DNA from: Frankia nepalensis
GTDB lineage: Bacteria; Actinomycetota; Actinomycetes; Frankiales; Frankiaceae
Length of the DNA: 64,000 nt
Assembly: GCF_016786325.1 (NCBI RefSeq)
Contig: NZ_JADWYU010000137.1
Span: 1 to 64,000, forward strand
Reading direction: 5' to 3'
This document shows, one piece after another, positions 42,038 to 50,666 of this stretch. The notes under the pieces are model-generated. The model made no database searches and was not told where the DNA came from. It saw only the letters and a list, made by a program, of their open reading frames with translations. Position 1 is the stretch's first letter, and every line of letters starts with the position of its first letter. Position numbers and translations under genes: made by a program.

Positions 42038-42991
42038 ATGATCACCACCCACGCGCTGCGGCGGGAGTTCCGCCGGTCCAGGCGCGCCGAGCCCGTCGTC
42101 GCGGTCGACGGCATCGACCTGAACATCGCGCGCGGCGAGGTCTTCGGCCTGCTCGGCCCGAACGGCGCCGGGAAGTCGACCACCATGCGGATGCTCACGA
42201 CGCTGCTGCCGCCCACCTCCGGCACGGCGACCGTCGCCGGCCACGACCTGCGGCGCGAGCGCGCGGCGGTGCGCCGCCGGATCGGGTTCGTCGCCCAGGG
42301 CGGCGGCACCGACTCGGCGGAGACCGCCAGGGCCGAGCTGGTGATGCAGGGCCGGGTGTTCGGCATGTCCAAGGCGGCCGCGCTGGCGCAGGCGAACGAG
42401 CTGCTCGACCGGTTCAGCCTGACGGAGGCAGCGGGGCGGCGGCTGGGCACCTGGTCGGGCGGGATGCGCCGCCGCCTCGACATCGCGATCGGCCTGGTCA
42501 ACCGGCCGGAGCTGGTGCTGCTCGACGAGCCGACGACGGGGCTGGACCCGGCGAGCCGCGCCGAGGTGTGGGCGGAGATCCGCGCCGTGCGCGAGGCGGG
42601 CACCACCATCCTGCTCACCACGCACTACCTGGAGGAGGCCGACGAGCTCTGCGACCGGGTGGCGATCGTCGACAAGGGCCGGATCGCGCGGACCGGCACC
42701 CCCGACGAGCTCAAGGCCCAGGTCGCCGGCGACGGCATCGTCGTCACCCTGCCCCCGGGCGCGCCGGGACTGGTCGCCCCGGCGGTGCGCGAGCAGGCCT
42801 GGTGCCGGGGCGCCGACGCGGTCGACGACCGCACGCTGCGCGTCTACGTCGACGACGGCTCGCGGGCGGTGACCGACCTGCTGCGGCTGCTCGACAGCCT
42901 GTCGACGCCGGTCGTCACGCTCACGCTGACCCGGCCCAGCCTCGACGACGTCTTCCTCACCGCCACCGGCCACCCGCTCGCCGCCGTCTGA
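42038..42991 (+). CDS. DrrA-type ABC exporter ATPase
   Basis: A 317-residue ATPase of the daunorubicin-resistance (DrrA/CcmA) group. Walker A is GPNGAGKST, the signature is WSGGMRRRLDIAIGL, Walker B LVLLDEPTTGLDP, and the H-loop is LLTTHYLEEADEL, followed by the group's C-terminal domain ending RPSLDDVFLTATG. The ATG at 42038 starts after a GTCAC with no strong ribosome site. It pairs with the ABC-2 permease 390 bases downstream and probably drives export of a drug-like or lipid compound. The divergent MarR fusion is its probable regulator. Confidence 0.92.
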   Translation: MITTHALRREFRRSRRAEPVVAVDGIDLNIARGEVFGLLGPNGAGKSTTMRMLTTLLPPTSGTATVAGHDLRRERAAVRRRIGFVAQGGGTDSAETARAELVMQGRVFGMSKAAALAQANELLDRFSLTEAAGRRLGTWSGGMRRRLDIAIGLVNRPELVLLDEPTTGLDPASRAEVWAEIRAVREAGTTILLTTHYLEEADELCDRVAIVDKGRIARTGTPDELKAQVAGDGIVVTLPPGAPGLVAPAVREQAWCRGADAVDDRTLRVYVDDGSRAVTDLLRLLDSLSTPVVTLTLTRPSLDDVFLTATGHPLAAV

Positions 42992-43381
42992 GCGCCGCTC
43001 CCCCGCCATCCGCACACCCCGAAAGGCGCCCTCGCGCCTGGTCGTCCTCGCGCCGAAAGCCGCGCTGGCCGCGAGAAGGGGGTCCGGCGCGGATCTCGTA
43101 GAGCCTGGACCGGCACACCGCCCCTTGATCGTCATTTGCTCGTGGACATGGTCGCCGCGACGCGGCGTTGGCCGCGGCTTCCCCAAGCATCTGGCGATCA
43201 TGACAAGGCCCGGACCGGGCCTCGCTACAAGATCTGCAGCAGATCCCGAGAAGGCGCCTCCTCCTCGAACGGCGCCTCGCCTCGGCACCTCAACCTCGAC
43301 ACCTCAACCTCGACACCGGGGTCTCGCCCTCGACAGGCACCTCGCCCCGAAAGGCACCTCGCCCCCGAAAGGCACCGTCCG
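42992..43381 (+). repeat. Repeat-rich intercistronic leader
   Basis: This 390-base gap separates the exporter ATPase and permease genes. Its last 100 bases are built of short tandem repeats: CACCTCAACCTCGA twice at 43286-43313, then two imperfect copies of AGGCACCTCGCCCCGAAAGG at 43335-43373. The last repeat provides GAAAGG just before the permease ATG. No gene is evident. Confidence 0.6.
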
Positions 43382-44146
43382 ATGCGCTTCTTCTCCGACG
43401 TCCGGCTCACCTACGCCCGCGCGTTCCGCGCGGTGCTGCGCGAGCCCTCCTGGATCATCATCGGGCTCATCCAGCCGTTGTTCTACCTGTACCTGTTCGG
43501 CCCGCTGCTCGACAACGGCGGCGTGACCCGCGACCTGCCGGCGGGCACCAGCAGCTGGGACTTCTTCGTCCCCGGCCTGCTCGTCCAGCTGGTGCTGTTC
43601 AACAGCGCGTTCAACGGGTTCGCCCTGCTGTCCGAGATGCGCGCCGGCGTGCTCGAGCGGCTCTCGGTCACCCCGATCAGCCGGCTCGCGCTGCTGCTCG
43701 GCCGAGCGGGCCGCGACGCGACCCTGGTCGTCATCCAGGGGGCGATCCTCGTGGGGCTCGCGATCCCGCTCGGGCTGCACCTGCACAGCGGGTTCGCCGT
43801 CGCCGCCCTGCTGCTGCTCGCGCTGGCGGTGGCGCTGTCCTGCCTGGGTTACGGGCTCGCGCTGGTGCTGCGCAGCGAGGACGCGCTCGCCCCGGTGCTG
43901 CAGGGCGTCACCCTGCCGGTCATGCTGCTGTCCGGGATCTTCCTGCCGTTGACCTTCGCGCCCGCGTGGCTCGACAACACCGCCGAGGCGATACCGCTGC
44001 GCCACACCACCGACGCGGTCCGCGCGCTGATGCTCGGCTCCGGCAGCTACTGGATCGGGATCGTCGTCACCGTCGCGCTGGCCGTCGTCCTCGTCACCTT
44101 CGGCGCCCGCCGCTTCAACAACACCGAGGACCTGCGCATCACCTGA
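43382..44146 (+). CDS. DrrB-type ABC-2 exporter permease
   Basis: A 254-residue membrane protein with six helices and the ABC-2 signature: RAVLREPSWIIIGLIQPLFY near the N-terminus, GVLERLSVTPISRLALLLGR in the middle, and LSGIFLPLTFAPAWL toward the end. It is the partner of the upstream DrrA-type ATPase, together forming an exporter. The ATG at 43382 is preceded by a GAAAGG repeat. Its family length is normal. Confidence 0.9.
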   Translation: MRFFSDVRLTYARAFRAVLREPSWIIIGLIQPLFYLYLFGPLLDNGGVTRDLPAGTSSWDFFVPGLLVQLVLFNSAFNGFALLSEMRAGVLERLSVTPISRLALLLGRAGRDATLVVIQGAILVGLAIPLGLHLHSGFAVAALLLLALAVALSCLGYGLALVLRSEDALAPVLQGVTLPVMLLSGIFLPLTFAPAWLDNTAEAIPLRHTTDAVRALMLGSGSYWIGIVVTVALAVVLVTFGARRFNNTEDLRIT

Positions 44147-44190
44147 GGCCCGGTCCCCCGCTCACGCGCCACGCCCAGAAGAAACCCGGA

Positions 44191-44440
44191 ATGAGCGAGC
44201 CAGCGGCCGGCGGGCGGTTCCCTTTCGACCCCGGGACCTACCTGGCGATGGTGCCGGCCTACGAGCGGACGCGGGACGAGGCCGCGGCGACGGCCGCCGA
44301 GCCAGCGGGCGCGGCGGGTACTCGATCTGGGGCGGGGACGCGTGAGACAAGCCGGCGGGTGCTCACCGCCCACCCGGCGGCGACGCTGGTCGCGCTCGAC
44401 GAGAGCGCGGGGGTGCTCGTGGCATGCCCCGTGGTCGCGG
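44191..44440 (+). pseudogene. Truncated SAM-methyltransferase relic
   Basis: The reading frame begins MSEPAAGGRFPFDPGTYLAM with VPAYERTRDEAAAT, the N-terminus of a FDP-x-TYL-type class I methyltransferase. The expected SAM-binding motif (VLDLGTGTGETARRVL) is degraded to RSGAGTRETSRRVL. After TLVALDESAGVL the similarity stops exactly where a 49-bp palindromic repeat begins, and the remaining two thirds of a methyltransferase are absent. It follows the ABC permease by 44 bases. Confidence 0.55.
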
Positions 44441-44475
44441 CTTGGCCCGGTCCCGCGACCACCCGGTATGACTGG
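44427..44475. repeat. 49-bp palindromic repeat, left copy (inverted)
   Basis: The reverse complement of this segment matches 45621-45669. CCAGTCAT-x-CCGGGTGGTCG is shared, and CGACCAC recurs at the same spacing. Each copy is itself hairpin-forming (GTGGTCG/CGACCAC). It lies at the break in the methyltransferase relic. Confidence 0.65.
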
Positions 44476-44603
44476 ACCGGCTGTTCGGCTGCTTGTGGAC
44501 AGCGGAGGCCTGTCCACAGGCGGGCGGGGCACGGTCGACGTTCGTCGTGGGCAAGGGCGATCGTCGCGCTGTGCGTCCACGGTCATCCCCCGTTTCCATT
44601 CCA

Positions 44604-45674
44604 ATGCTGGAAGCTACGAGGGTCGCCCGCGCCCAGGGCGGCGTTCTCACCTACCGGCAGGCGCTCGACGCGGGACTCACCCGGGCGCAGATCCGGATCT
44701 TCGTCAGGAGAGGCTGGTGGTACAGCCCGGCGCGCGATGCCTATGTCCTGCGCGCCGCCGTTCAGGATGATGGCGACGATCCCGTGTCAGCGCTGTGGGC
44801 AGGTGCGCGGGCCGCGCTGCTGAGCCGGCCGGGCGCGGCCATCTGTGGCCTGACCGCCGCCCGGCTGCTGGGTTTCGGCTCCGCGGCGGACGCGGCGGAC
44901 CAGGCACCGATCGAGCTCCTGGTCGCCAACCGCGGCGCGAAGCGCGCGGTGCGCGGGGTGACCCAGGTGCCGCGGCGCGGCGAGCTGGACTCCCGCGACG
45001 TCGTCGAGGTCGCGGGACTCGCCCTGACCGCGCCGACGCGGACGCTGGCCGACGTCGCGCTGGCCGCGGCATGCCGGGAGGACGCCGTGAGCCTGATGGA
45101 CGCGGCGCTGCGCCGCGGGCTGGTCGCCGATCTGGCGGCGGCCCGGTCGGCGACGGCCCGCCGGCCGGGGCGGCGCCGCGTCGAGCCCTGGTGGGCCCTG
45201 GCCGACGGCCGGGCCGAGTCCGTGCTCGAGACCCGGGCACGCCTCCTGCTGGTCGACCATGGCCTGCGTCCCGAGGAACTGCAGTGGGAGGTCCATGACC
45301 AGCGTGGCCTGTTCGTGGCGCGGGTCGACCTGGCCTATCCCAGTCGACAGGTCGCCGTGGAAGCCGACGGAGTGAAGATCCACGGAGGTCCACCAGCCAC
45401 CCCGCCCTCTACCCGCGACTCGCGGGATCGGTCTCGATCCGCGACGCCCCGCTACCGCGTCGACCCCCTGTTTCAGGACCGCCGCCGCCAGAACGGCCTC
45501 ACGCGACTCGGCTGGCGGGTCGTCCGGGTCACATGGGCCGACCTCCGCGACCGCCCCTCCCAAGTGATCCAGGAGGTGCGAGAAACCCTGGTGGCGCCCA
45601 TACCCCGGGTGGCCGCCACACCAGTCATCCCGGGTGGTCGCGGTCACGCCACGTTTCACGACCACCAGGGATGA
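44604..45674 (+). CDS. AbiEi-like winged-helix protein with DUF559 (Vsr-like) endonuclease domain
   Basis: A 356-residue protein. The N-terminus (VARAQGGVLTYRQALDAGLT, RRGWWYSPARDAYVLRA) is the winged-helix seen in AbiEi-type antitoxin-like proteins, and LGFGSAADAAD precedes a middle domain. The C-terminus has the DUF559/Vsr-like nuclease pattern VARVDLAYPSRQVAVEADG and DRRRQNGLTRLGWRVVRVTW. About 25 residues rich in Arg/Ser/Pro interrupt this domain between the two motifs, where homologues have a few residues. The final ~18 residues are encoded by a palindromic repeat. No ribosome site precedes the ATG. No AbiEii toxin gene is adjacent. Confidence 0.7.
   Translation: MLEATRVARAQGGVLTYRQALDAGLTRAQIRIFVRRGWWYSPARDAYVLRAAVQDDGDDPVSALWAGARAALLSRPGAAICGLTAARLLGFGSAADAADQAPIELLVANRGAKRAVRGVTQVPRRGELDSRDVVEVAGLALTAPTRTLADVALAAACREDAVSLMDAALRRGLVADLAAARSATARRPGRRRVEPWWALADGRAESVLETRARLLLVDHGLRPEELQWEVHDQRGLFVARVDLAYPSRQVAVEADGVKIHGGPPATPPSTRDSRDRSRSATPRYRVDPLFQDRRRQNGLTRLGWRVVRVTWADLRDRPSQVIQEVRETLVAPIPRVAATPVIPGGRGHATFHDHQG
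45621..45669. repeat. 49-bp palindromic repeat, right copy
   Basis: Inverted relative to 44427-44475, with 22 of the first 23 bases matching. It contributes the last codons of the AbiEi/DUF559-like gene. A further palindrome, CTGGTGGC...GCCACACCAG (about 45588-45624), abuts it. Confidence 0.65.
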
Positions 45675-45861
45675 TCGGAAGCTCGGACCCCCACGGCCCT
45701 CAGCCTGAGCCCAGATCCAGGCCCAGGAAAGCTCCAGGGCAAGGCCAGTGGCCCGCCGGCGGCCCACCGTGGCCCCGACTGGTCGTCGCCGGTACGCGCC
45801 GGCGACGAAAAATGTTGAGGCTATCGACATCCAGGTGAACTTCTGCCATCATGGAGCCACT

Positions 45862-45917
45862 ACCGGCTGTGCCTGACGTGGATCCCCCCGTACCGCGTCG
45901 ACACAGCCGGTCTTTTT
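45862..45917 (+). terminator. Terminator-like hairpin with U-tract
   Basis: ACCGGCTGTG (45862-45871) pairs perfectly with CACAGCCGGT (45902-45911), followed by CTTTTTG. A 30-base loop is long, but the stem and T-run fit intrinsic termination on the plus strand, downstream of the AbiEi/DUF559-like gene. The rest of 45675-46293 holds no convincing gene. Confidence 0.55.
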
Positions 45918-46293
45918 GTGCGTAGGCCCCGCCGGGCGCCGCTCCCGCGCGTGATGCCTGTCGCGTTTCCGACTGCCGGCAAGCCGACCGCCTGGCCAAC
46001 TGGCCGCCAGCGACGCCGCCGCGGGCGCGATCCAGCCCGCCAGAACCCCGTCGGAGCAGGGCACACAGGGCCAACCGACCGGCTCCGAGCAGGACTGCCG
46101 ACTCTTCGGACAGAGCAGGAGGTGTCGGCCGGAACACGGCCAATGCCGGGCAAGAGGGGCTGGTGACAGGGCGTTAAGGTAGACGTACGGGGGCAAAGGT
46201 GCCGCCGCGAACATCCAGAGACAACGGTGCAGGCGGACCAGATCGCTCACCGTTGCGCAAGACGTCATCATCGCCGCGTCAGGGAGGCCTCCA

Positions 46294-47445
46294 ATCGACC
46301 GCCACGAGCTCATCGACATCACGCGGCGCGCGCTCAAGATCTCGATGGACAAGACGACCGATATGGTGCCCGCCGAGCGGATCCTGCCGGCATCGATCTA
46401 CACCGGCCAGGAGCTGTTCGAGCGCGAGCGGGAGTACGTCCGCCGGGCCCCGCAGCTGGTCGGCTACCGTTCCGAGCTGCCGGCGCCGGGGAGCTACACC
46501 ACCAAGACGGTGATGGACGTCCCGGTCCTGCTCACCCGCGACGACGACGGCGCGGTGCGCGCGTTCCAGAACATCTGCCTGCACCGGCAGGCGAAGATCG
46601 CCGAGGGCTGCGGGGTCGCCGAGACCTTCACCTGCCCGTACCACGCCTGGTCGTACGACAACTGCGGCACGCTGATCGGCAAGCCCGGCCGGGACGGCTT
46701 CCCGGTGACGATGGCTCCGGGTGCCGGTCTGACCGAGCTGCCCGCGGCTGAGCACGCCGGCTTCCTGTGGGTCGGCCTCGACCCTGCCGGCGGCCCGCTC
46801 GACATCGAGGGTCACCTCGGCGCGCTCGGCCCGGAGCTGGCCTCCTGGGGGATCGGCGACTGGGCCCCGGTCGGCGAGAAGGTGCTCGACGCGGAGCTCA
46901 ACTGGAAGCTCGCGCTCGACACGTTCGGTGAGAACTACCACTTCGCCTCGGTACACAAGAACACCTTCGCGCTGCTGACCCGCAGCAACTGCGCGCTGTT
47001 CGACTCCTACGGCCCGCACCACCGGCTGATCTTCCCGATGCTCAGCATCACCGAGCTCGCGAACCAGCCGGAGAGCGAGTGGGAGCCGATGCACAACTTC
47101 GTGGTGATCTACTCGATCTTCCCGAACATCGTGATGTCGGTGACGTTCGCCAACGGCGAGATCTTCCGGATCTACCCGGGTGACCGGCCGGGCCACTCGA
47201 TCACGAACCACCACAACGCGACGCCGATGGACATGTCGGACGAGGCGATCCGCAAGGGCGCCGACGACATCTTCGAGTACGCGCACGCCAGCGTCCGCGA
47301 CGAGGACTACCCGATGGCCACCCACGTCCAGGCCAACATGGAGTCCGGCGCCCGCGAGAAGGTCGTCTTCGGCCGCAACGAGCCGGGCCTGCACCACCGT
47401 CACGCCAGCCTGGAGCAGGTACTCGGCGTCTCCCTCGACGCCTGA
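46294..47445 (+). CDS. Rieske non-haem iron oxygenase, alpha subunit (possible AUC start)
   Basis: A ring-hydroxylating-type oxygenase. The Rieske motif is CLHRQAK...CPYHAWSY, and the mononuclear iron site is ENYHFASVHKN (2-His with a nearby acid). From the first ATG (46345) it would have 366 residues. However, IDRHELIDITRRALKISMDK is open in frame upstream, looks native, and is preceded by GGGAGG six bases before an ATC codon at 46294, with no ATG, GTG or TTG between the stop near 46182 and 46345. I therefore place the start at ATC (383 residues). The electron-transfer partners are not adjacent. The substrate is unknown. Confidence 0.8.
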   Translation: MDRHELIDITRRALKISMDKTTDMVPAERILPASIYTGQELFEREREYVRRAPQLVGYRSELPAPGSYTTKTVMDVPVLLTRDDDGAVRAFQNICLHRQAKIAEGCGVAETFTCPYHAWSYDNCGTLIGKPGRDGFPVTMAPGAGLTELPAAEHAGFLWVGLDPAGGPLDIEGHLGALGPELASWGIGDWAPVGEKVLDAELNWKLALDTFGENYHFASVHKNTFALLTRSNCALFDSYGPHHRLIFPMLSITELANQPESEWEPMHNFVVIYSIFPNIVMSVTFANGEIFRIYPGDRPGHSITNHHNATPMDMSDEAIRKGADDIFEYAHASVRDEDYPMATHVQANMESGAREKVVFGRNEPGLHHRHASLEQVLGVSLDA

Positions 47446-47462
47446 GCCCCCGCTTTACCCGT

Positions 47463-47494
47463 CGCCTCCGGTCAGTTGTCACTGGCCGGAGGCG
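47463..47494. terminator. Bidirectional hairpin between convergent genes
   Basis: CGCCTCCGG (47463-47471) pairs with CCGGAGGCG (47486-47494), and the stem extends inward through CAGT/ACTG. It lies between the Rieske gene and the DUF2867-like gene, overlapping the latter's last codons. Confidence 0.65.
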
Positions 47495-48071
47495 CGGCGT
47501 TGGTGGGCCGTTCGGGCGCCACCTGGTGGGGCATGGCCAGCTGGGACGTGGCCGGGTCGGGTATGGCCGCGGCGTGGCGCTCGGCGCGGTGCCGGGCCGC
47601 GCCGAGCAGCCGGCGCAGCAGGACGGCGTGGCCGTGGCTACCGATCACCGCCGCCCGGTAGTACCGGCCGAGCCGGCCGGGGAAGTCGGCCTTGGTCACG
47701 GCCCGGATCCGGGTCACCCCCGGCGCGGGCTCCTCCAGCCGGAACGTCAGCGTGTAGTCGGAGAACCGGTGCCGCCCGGCGAGGCCCAGTTCGGCGCCTG
47801 GCTTCGCGGTGACGACCCGGAAGCCGATGATCGTCGACCCCTCGGTCAGCGGCCGCGGCCCCGACGGCCCTGGATCGACGCAGCCGACGACCCGCGCGTA
47901 CTTCTCCACGACCGACCCGGTGAACGACCGGTCCAGCGTGTCGGCCAGGGCCTGCCAGGTCTCCCCCGGCCTGGCCGCGACCAGCAGCGCATGCTCGTCG
48001 ACAAACACTAACTCCGCCAATGTCACCCTCCGTAGCCGTGCCGCGTGCCTGTTACGCCACACGACACGCAT
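47472..48071 (-). CDS. DUF2867-like protein
   Basis: A 199-residue protein. Core features are VDEHALLVAARPGETWQALA, then STIIGFRVVTAKPGAELGLA, GRHRFSDYTLTFRLEE, and VIGSHGHAVLLRRLLG, which follow the SRPBCC-like DUF2867 pattern. The ATG at 48071 has GGAGAG about eleven bases upstream. The frame is open to 48161 and a GTG at 48026 is possible. No signal peptide is visible. The function is unknown. Its 3' end converges with the Rieske oxygenase gene. Confidence 0.7.
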   Translation of the reverse strand: MRVVWRNRHAARLRRVTLAELVFVDEHALLVAARPGETWQALADTLDRSFTGSVVEKYARVVGCVDPGPSGPRPLTEGSTIIGFRVVTAKPGAELGLAGRHRFSDYTLTFRLEEPAPGVTRIRAVTKADFPGRLGRYYRAAVIGSHGHAVLLRRLLGAARHRAERHAAAIPDPATSQLAMPHQVAPERPTNAAPPASDN

Positions 48072-48271
48072 TGTGGCCCCACTCTCCGGTAGGAGCGACC
48101 GATGTGGCCGCGGGTGGGACACCGATGGGTAGCACGCCGTCGCGCGCGGGCGCGGCGGCACCGCGCGCGCTGGCGGGCGGGCCGTCGGGTTCGCGGCGGC
48201 GCGGGCCCGCGCGCCGGCCAGGCCGTCAGACCGTCAGGCGGGCCTCGGCACCGGCACCGGCCGCCGGGCCG

Positions 48272-49666
48272 TCAGCGGGCCTCGGTGGGCGCGGCGAAGA
48301 CGGCGCCGGGGTTGAGGATGCCCAGCGGGTCGAGCGCCCGCTTCACGCGCAGCGACAGGTCAAGGACGTCGGGGCCGATCTGGTCGACGAGCCAGGGGCG
48401 CTTGAGGCGCCCGACGCCGTGCTCGCCGGTGATCGTGCCGTCGAGGCGGATCGCCAGGTCCATCACCTCGCCGAACGCCACCTCGGCGCGGCGGGCCTGC
48501 CCGGCGTCGGCCGGGCCCACGACGATCAGCGGGTGGGTGTTGCCGTCGCCGGCGTGCGCGATCACCGCGATCGTGACGTCGCGGGCGGCGGCGATCGCCT
48601 CGACGCCGGCGATCAGCTCCGGCAGCCTCGGCAGCGGCACGCCGACGTCCTCCAGGAGCACGGTGCCGAGCCGCTCGATCGCGGTGATCGCGGCGCGGCG
48701 CGCGACGACGAACGCCTCGCCCTCGGCCGGGTCGTCGGTGGCGAGCACCTCGCGGGCCCCGGCGGCCTCGCAGGCTCCGACCATCGCGCGCAGCTCGGCC
48801 TCGCCGGCCGCCAGCGGGCTGTCGGTGCGGGCGATCAGCAGCGCCCCCGCGGACCGGTCCAGCCCCATCGTCAGCAGGTCCTCGACCGCGTTGATCGAGG
48901 CCTGGTCCATGAGCTCCAGCATCGCCGGGCGCATCGCGGACGTGATCGCCAGGATCGCGGCGGTCGCCGCCGCGGTCGTCGGGAAGGTCGCGACCAGGGT
49001 GCTCGTCGGCGGCTGCGCGGGCAGCAGCCGCAGCGTCGCCTCGGTGACGATCCCGAGGGTGCCCTCGCTGCCGACGAACAGCTTGGTCAGCGACAGCCCG
49101 GCGACGTCCTTGAGGCGCGGCCCGCCGAGCCGTACCGCCGTCCCGTCCGCGAGCACCACCTCGAGGCCGAGCACGTAGTCCGTCGTCACGCCGTACTTCA
49201 CGCAGCACAGCCCGCCGGCGTTGGTGGCCACGTTGCCGCCGATCGAGCAGATCTCGAACGACGACGGGTCCGGCGGGTACCACAGCCCGTGGACGGCGGC
49301 CGCGGCCTTCACCTCGGCGTTGAGCGCCCCCGGCTGGGCGACGGCGATCCTGGTCAGTGGGTCGACGTCCACGGCGCGCATCCGCTCGGTGGACAGCACG
49401 ATTCCGCCGTCGACCTCGGTCGCCCCGCCGGACAGGCCGGTCCCCGCGCCCCGGGGCACGACCGGCACCCGGTGCCGCGCCGCCCAGCGGACGGCGGCCT
49501 GGACGTGCTCGGTCGACTCGGCCCGCACCGCGGCCAGCGGCATCCCGGCGCCCGGGTCGACGGCCCGGTCCCAGCGGTACTTGCCCAGCAGGTCGGGATC
49601 GGTGGCCACGACGCCGTCCGGCAGCGCGTCGACCAGTTCGGCGAGCTCGGCTCCCGTCAGTCCCAC
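48272..49666 (-). CDS. FAD-linked oxidase (GlcD/D-lactate dehydrogenase-like)
   Basis: A 464-residue flavoprotein of the VAO/PCMH family, likely oxidising a D-2-hydroxyacid such as glycolate or D-lactate. The FAD-binding motif VVPRGAGTGLSGG is at about residue 68, followed by SIGGNVATNAGGL, then the C-terminal cap with HAGDGNTHPLIV (substrate/metal His) and GEHGVGRLKRPWL. The GTG start has AGGATC upstream. The gene is 15 bases downstream of the ccdA stop on the same strand and may be co-transcribed. Confidence 0.9.
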   Translation of the reverse strand: MGLTGAELAELVDALPDGVVATDPDLLGKYRWDRAVDPGAGMPLAAVRAESTEHVQAAVRWAARHRVPVVPRGAGTGLSGGATEVDGGIVLSTERMRAVDVDPLTRIAVAQPGALNAEVKAAAAVHGLWYPPDPSSFEICSIGGNVATNAGGLCCVKYGVTTDYVLGLEVVLADGTAVRLGGPRLKDVAGLSLTKLFVGSEGTLGIVTEATLRLLPAQPPTSTLVATFPTTAAATAAILAITSAMRPAMLELMDQASINAVEDLLTMGLDRSAGALLIARTDSPLAAGEAELRAMVGACEAAGAREVLATDDPAEGEAFVVARRAAITAIERLGTVLLEDVGVPLPRLPELIAGVEAIAAARDVTIAVIAHAGDGNTHPLIVVGPADAGQARRAEVAFGEVMDLAIRLDGTITGEHGVGRLKRPWLVDQIGPDVLDLSLRVKRALDPLGILNPGAVFAAPTEAR

Positions 49667-49681
49667 GCCGGTGATCCTGCC

Positions 49682-50626
49682 TCATTCCCCGCGCCGGCGG
49701 CGGGCGCGCGCCGGGCCCGCCAGCCGGGTCGTCGCCGCGGCGGCGACCAGCGCGGCGAGGACCAGGATGGCGGCCAGGGCGGCGAGCAGGCCACCGGCGC
49801 CGGCGGCGCGCACGCCGTCGGCGAGCGCGCCCTGCAGCCGGACGGCGGCGTCGACGACCGGGTCGGCGGCGCCCGCGCCGCCGCGCACCCGGATCTCGTA
49901 GACCCCGTAGTAGGTGACATAACAGCCGGCGGCGACGAGCAGCGCGCCGCCGGCCCGGCCGGCGTACGCCTGGGCGCGGCGCAGCCGGCGCAGGGCGCCG
50001 TCGCGGGCGAACGCGGCCAGGGCGGTGACGACGCCGACGACGAGCCCCATCCCGGCGGCGTAGGCGCCGAACACGCCGATCCCGGCGAGCAGGCTGGCCG
50101 AGGAGAACGCGGAGGTCGTCACGGCGAGAAACGGCCCGGCGGCGCAGGACAGCGAGGCCAGCGCGTACGACGCCCCGTACAGCGCGGTCGAGGCGATGGT
50201 GCCGTCGACCCGCGCGGCGCGGGGTTTCGGCAGGGGTGCGGTCACCTCCCGGCCGGCCGCCATCGCGCCGCCCAGCCCGATCAGCCCGGCCCCGACGACG
50301 ATGGTCACCCAGGGCAGCCACCGCCCGACCGACAACGCCAGCGGCGTCACGAGCAGCCCGAACAGCCCGAAGACCGTGACGAACCCGCCCGTCATCGCGG
50401 CCGTCATCCCGACCGCCCGCAGCGGCGCGCGCCACCGGCCGCCCACGCCCGCCGCGTCGTCCTCCCCCGGGTGGCCCGCGCCGGCGTGGCCCGCCCGGTC
50501 CCCGGCGGACCGGGGCCGGTCGACGACGACCAGGGAGACGTAGCCGGGCAGCAGCGCGAAGCCGCACGGGTTGACCGCGGCGACCATGCCGGCGGTCAGC
50601 GCCAGCGCGTACGGCGTCCCGGCCAT
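49682..50626 (-). CDS. ccdA: CcdA/DsbD-type thiol-disulfide membrane transporter
   Basis: A 314-residue membrane protein with six to eight helices. It carries electrons from cytoplasmic thioredoxin to extracytoplasmic thiol proteins. The conserved N-terminal cysteine motif is MVAAVNPCGFALLPGYV, and the second redox cysteine lies in LASLSCAAGPFLAV. A long hydrophilic Gly/Asp loop of about 35 residues follows the first helix. The gene is directly downstream (40 bases) of a thioredoxin-like lipoprotein gene, the typical redox pair used in cytochrome c maturation or disulfide repair. Confidence 0.9.
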   Translation of the reverse strand: MAGTPYALALTAGMVAAVNPCGFALLPGYVSLVVVDRPRSAGDRAGHAGAGHPGEDDAAGVGGRWRAPLRAVGMTAAMTGGFVTVFGLFGLLVTPLALSVGRWLPWVTIVVGAGLIGLGGAMAAGREVTAPLPKPRAARVDGTIASTALYGASYALASLSCAAGPFLAVTTSAFSSASLLAGIGVFGAYAAGMGLVVGVVTALAAFARDGALRRLRRAQAYAGRAGGALLVAAGCYVTYYGVYEIRVRGGAGAADPVVDAAVRLQGALADGVRAAGAGGLLAALAAILVLAALVAAAATTRLAGPARARRRRGE

Positions 50627-50666
50627 CTCCCGTGCCTTTCCGCGCGCGTGGCGGTGCCGGCGGCCG

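Noticed and set aside
44191-45669. Insertion sequence or transposon
   Set aside because: Inverted repeats are present, but there is no transposase, so it is reported only as a possible repeat-bounded cassette.
45862-45917. Possible structured RNA or tRNA-like gene
   Set aside because: Only one long-range stem is present, with no D-, anticodon- or T-arm pattern. A T-run follows, so a terminator is simpler.
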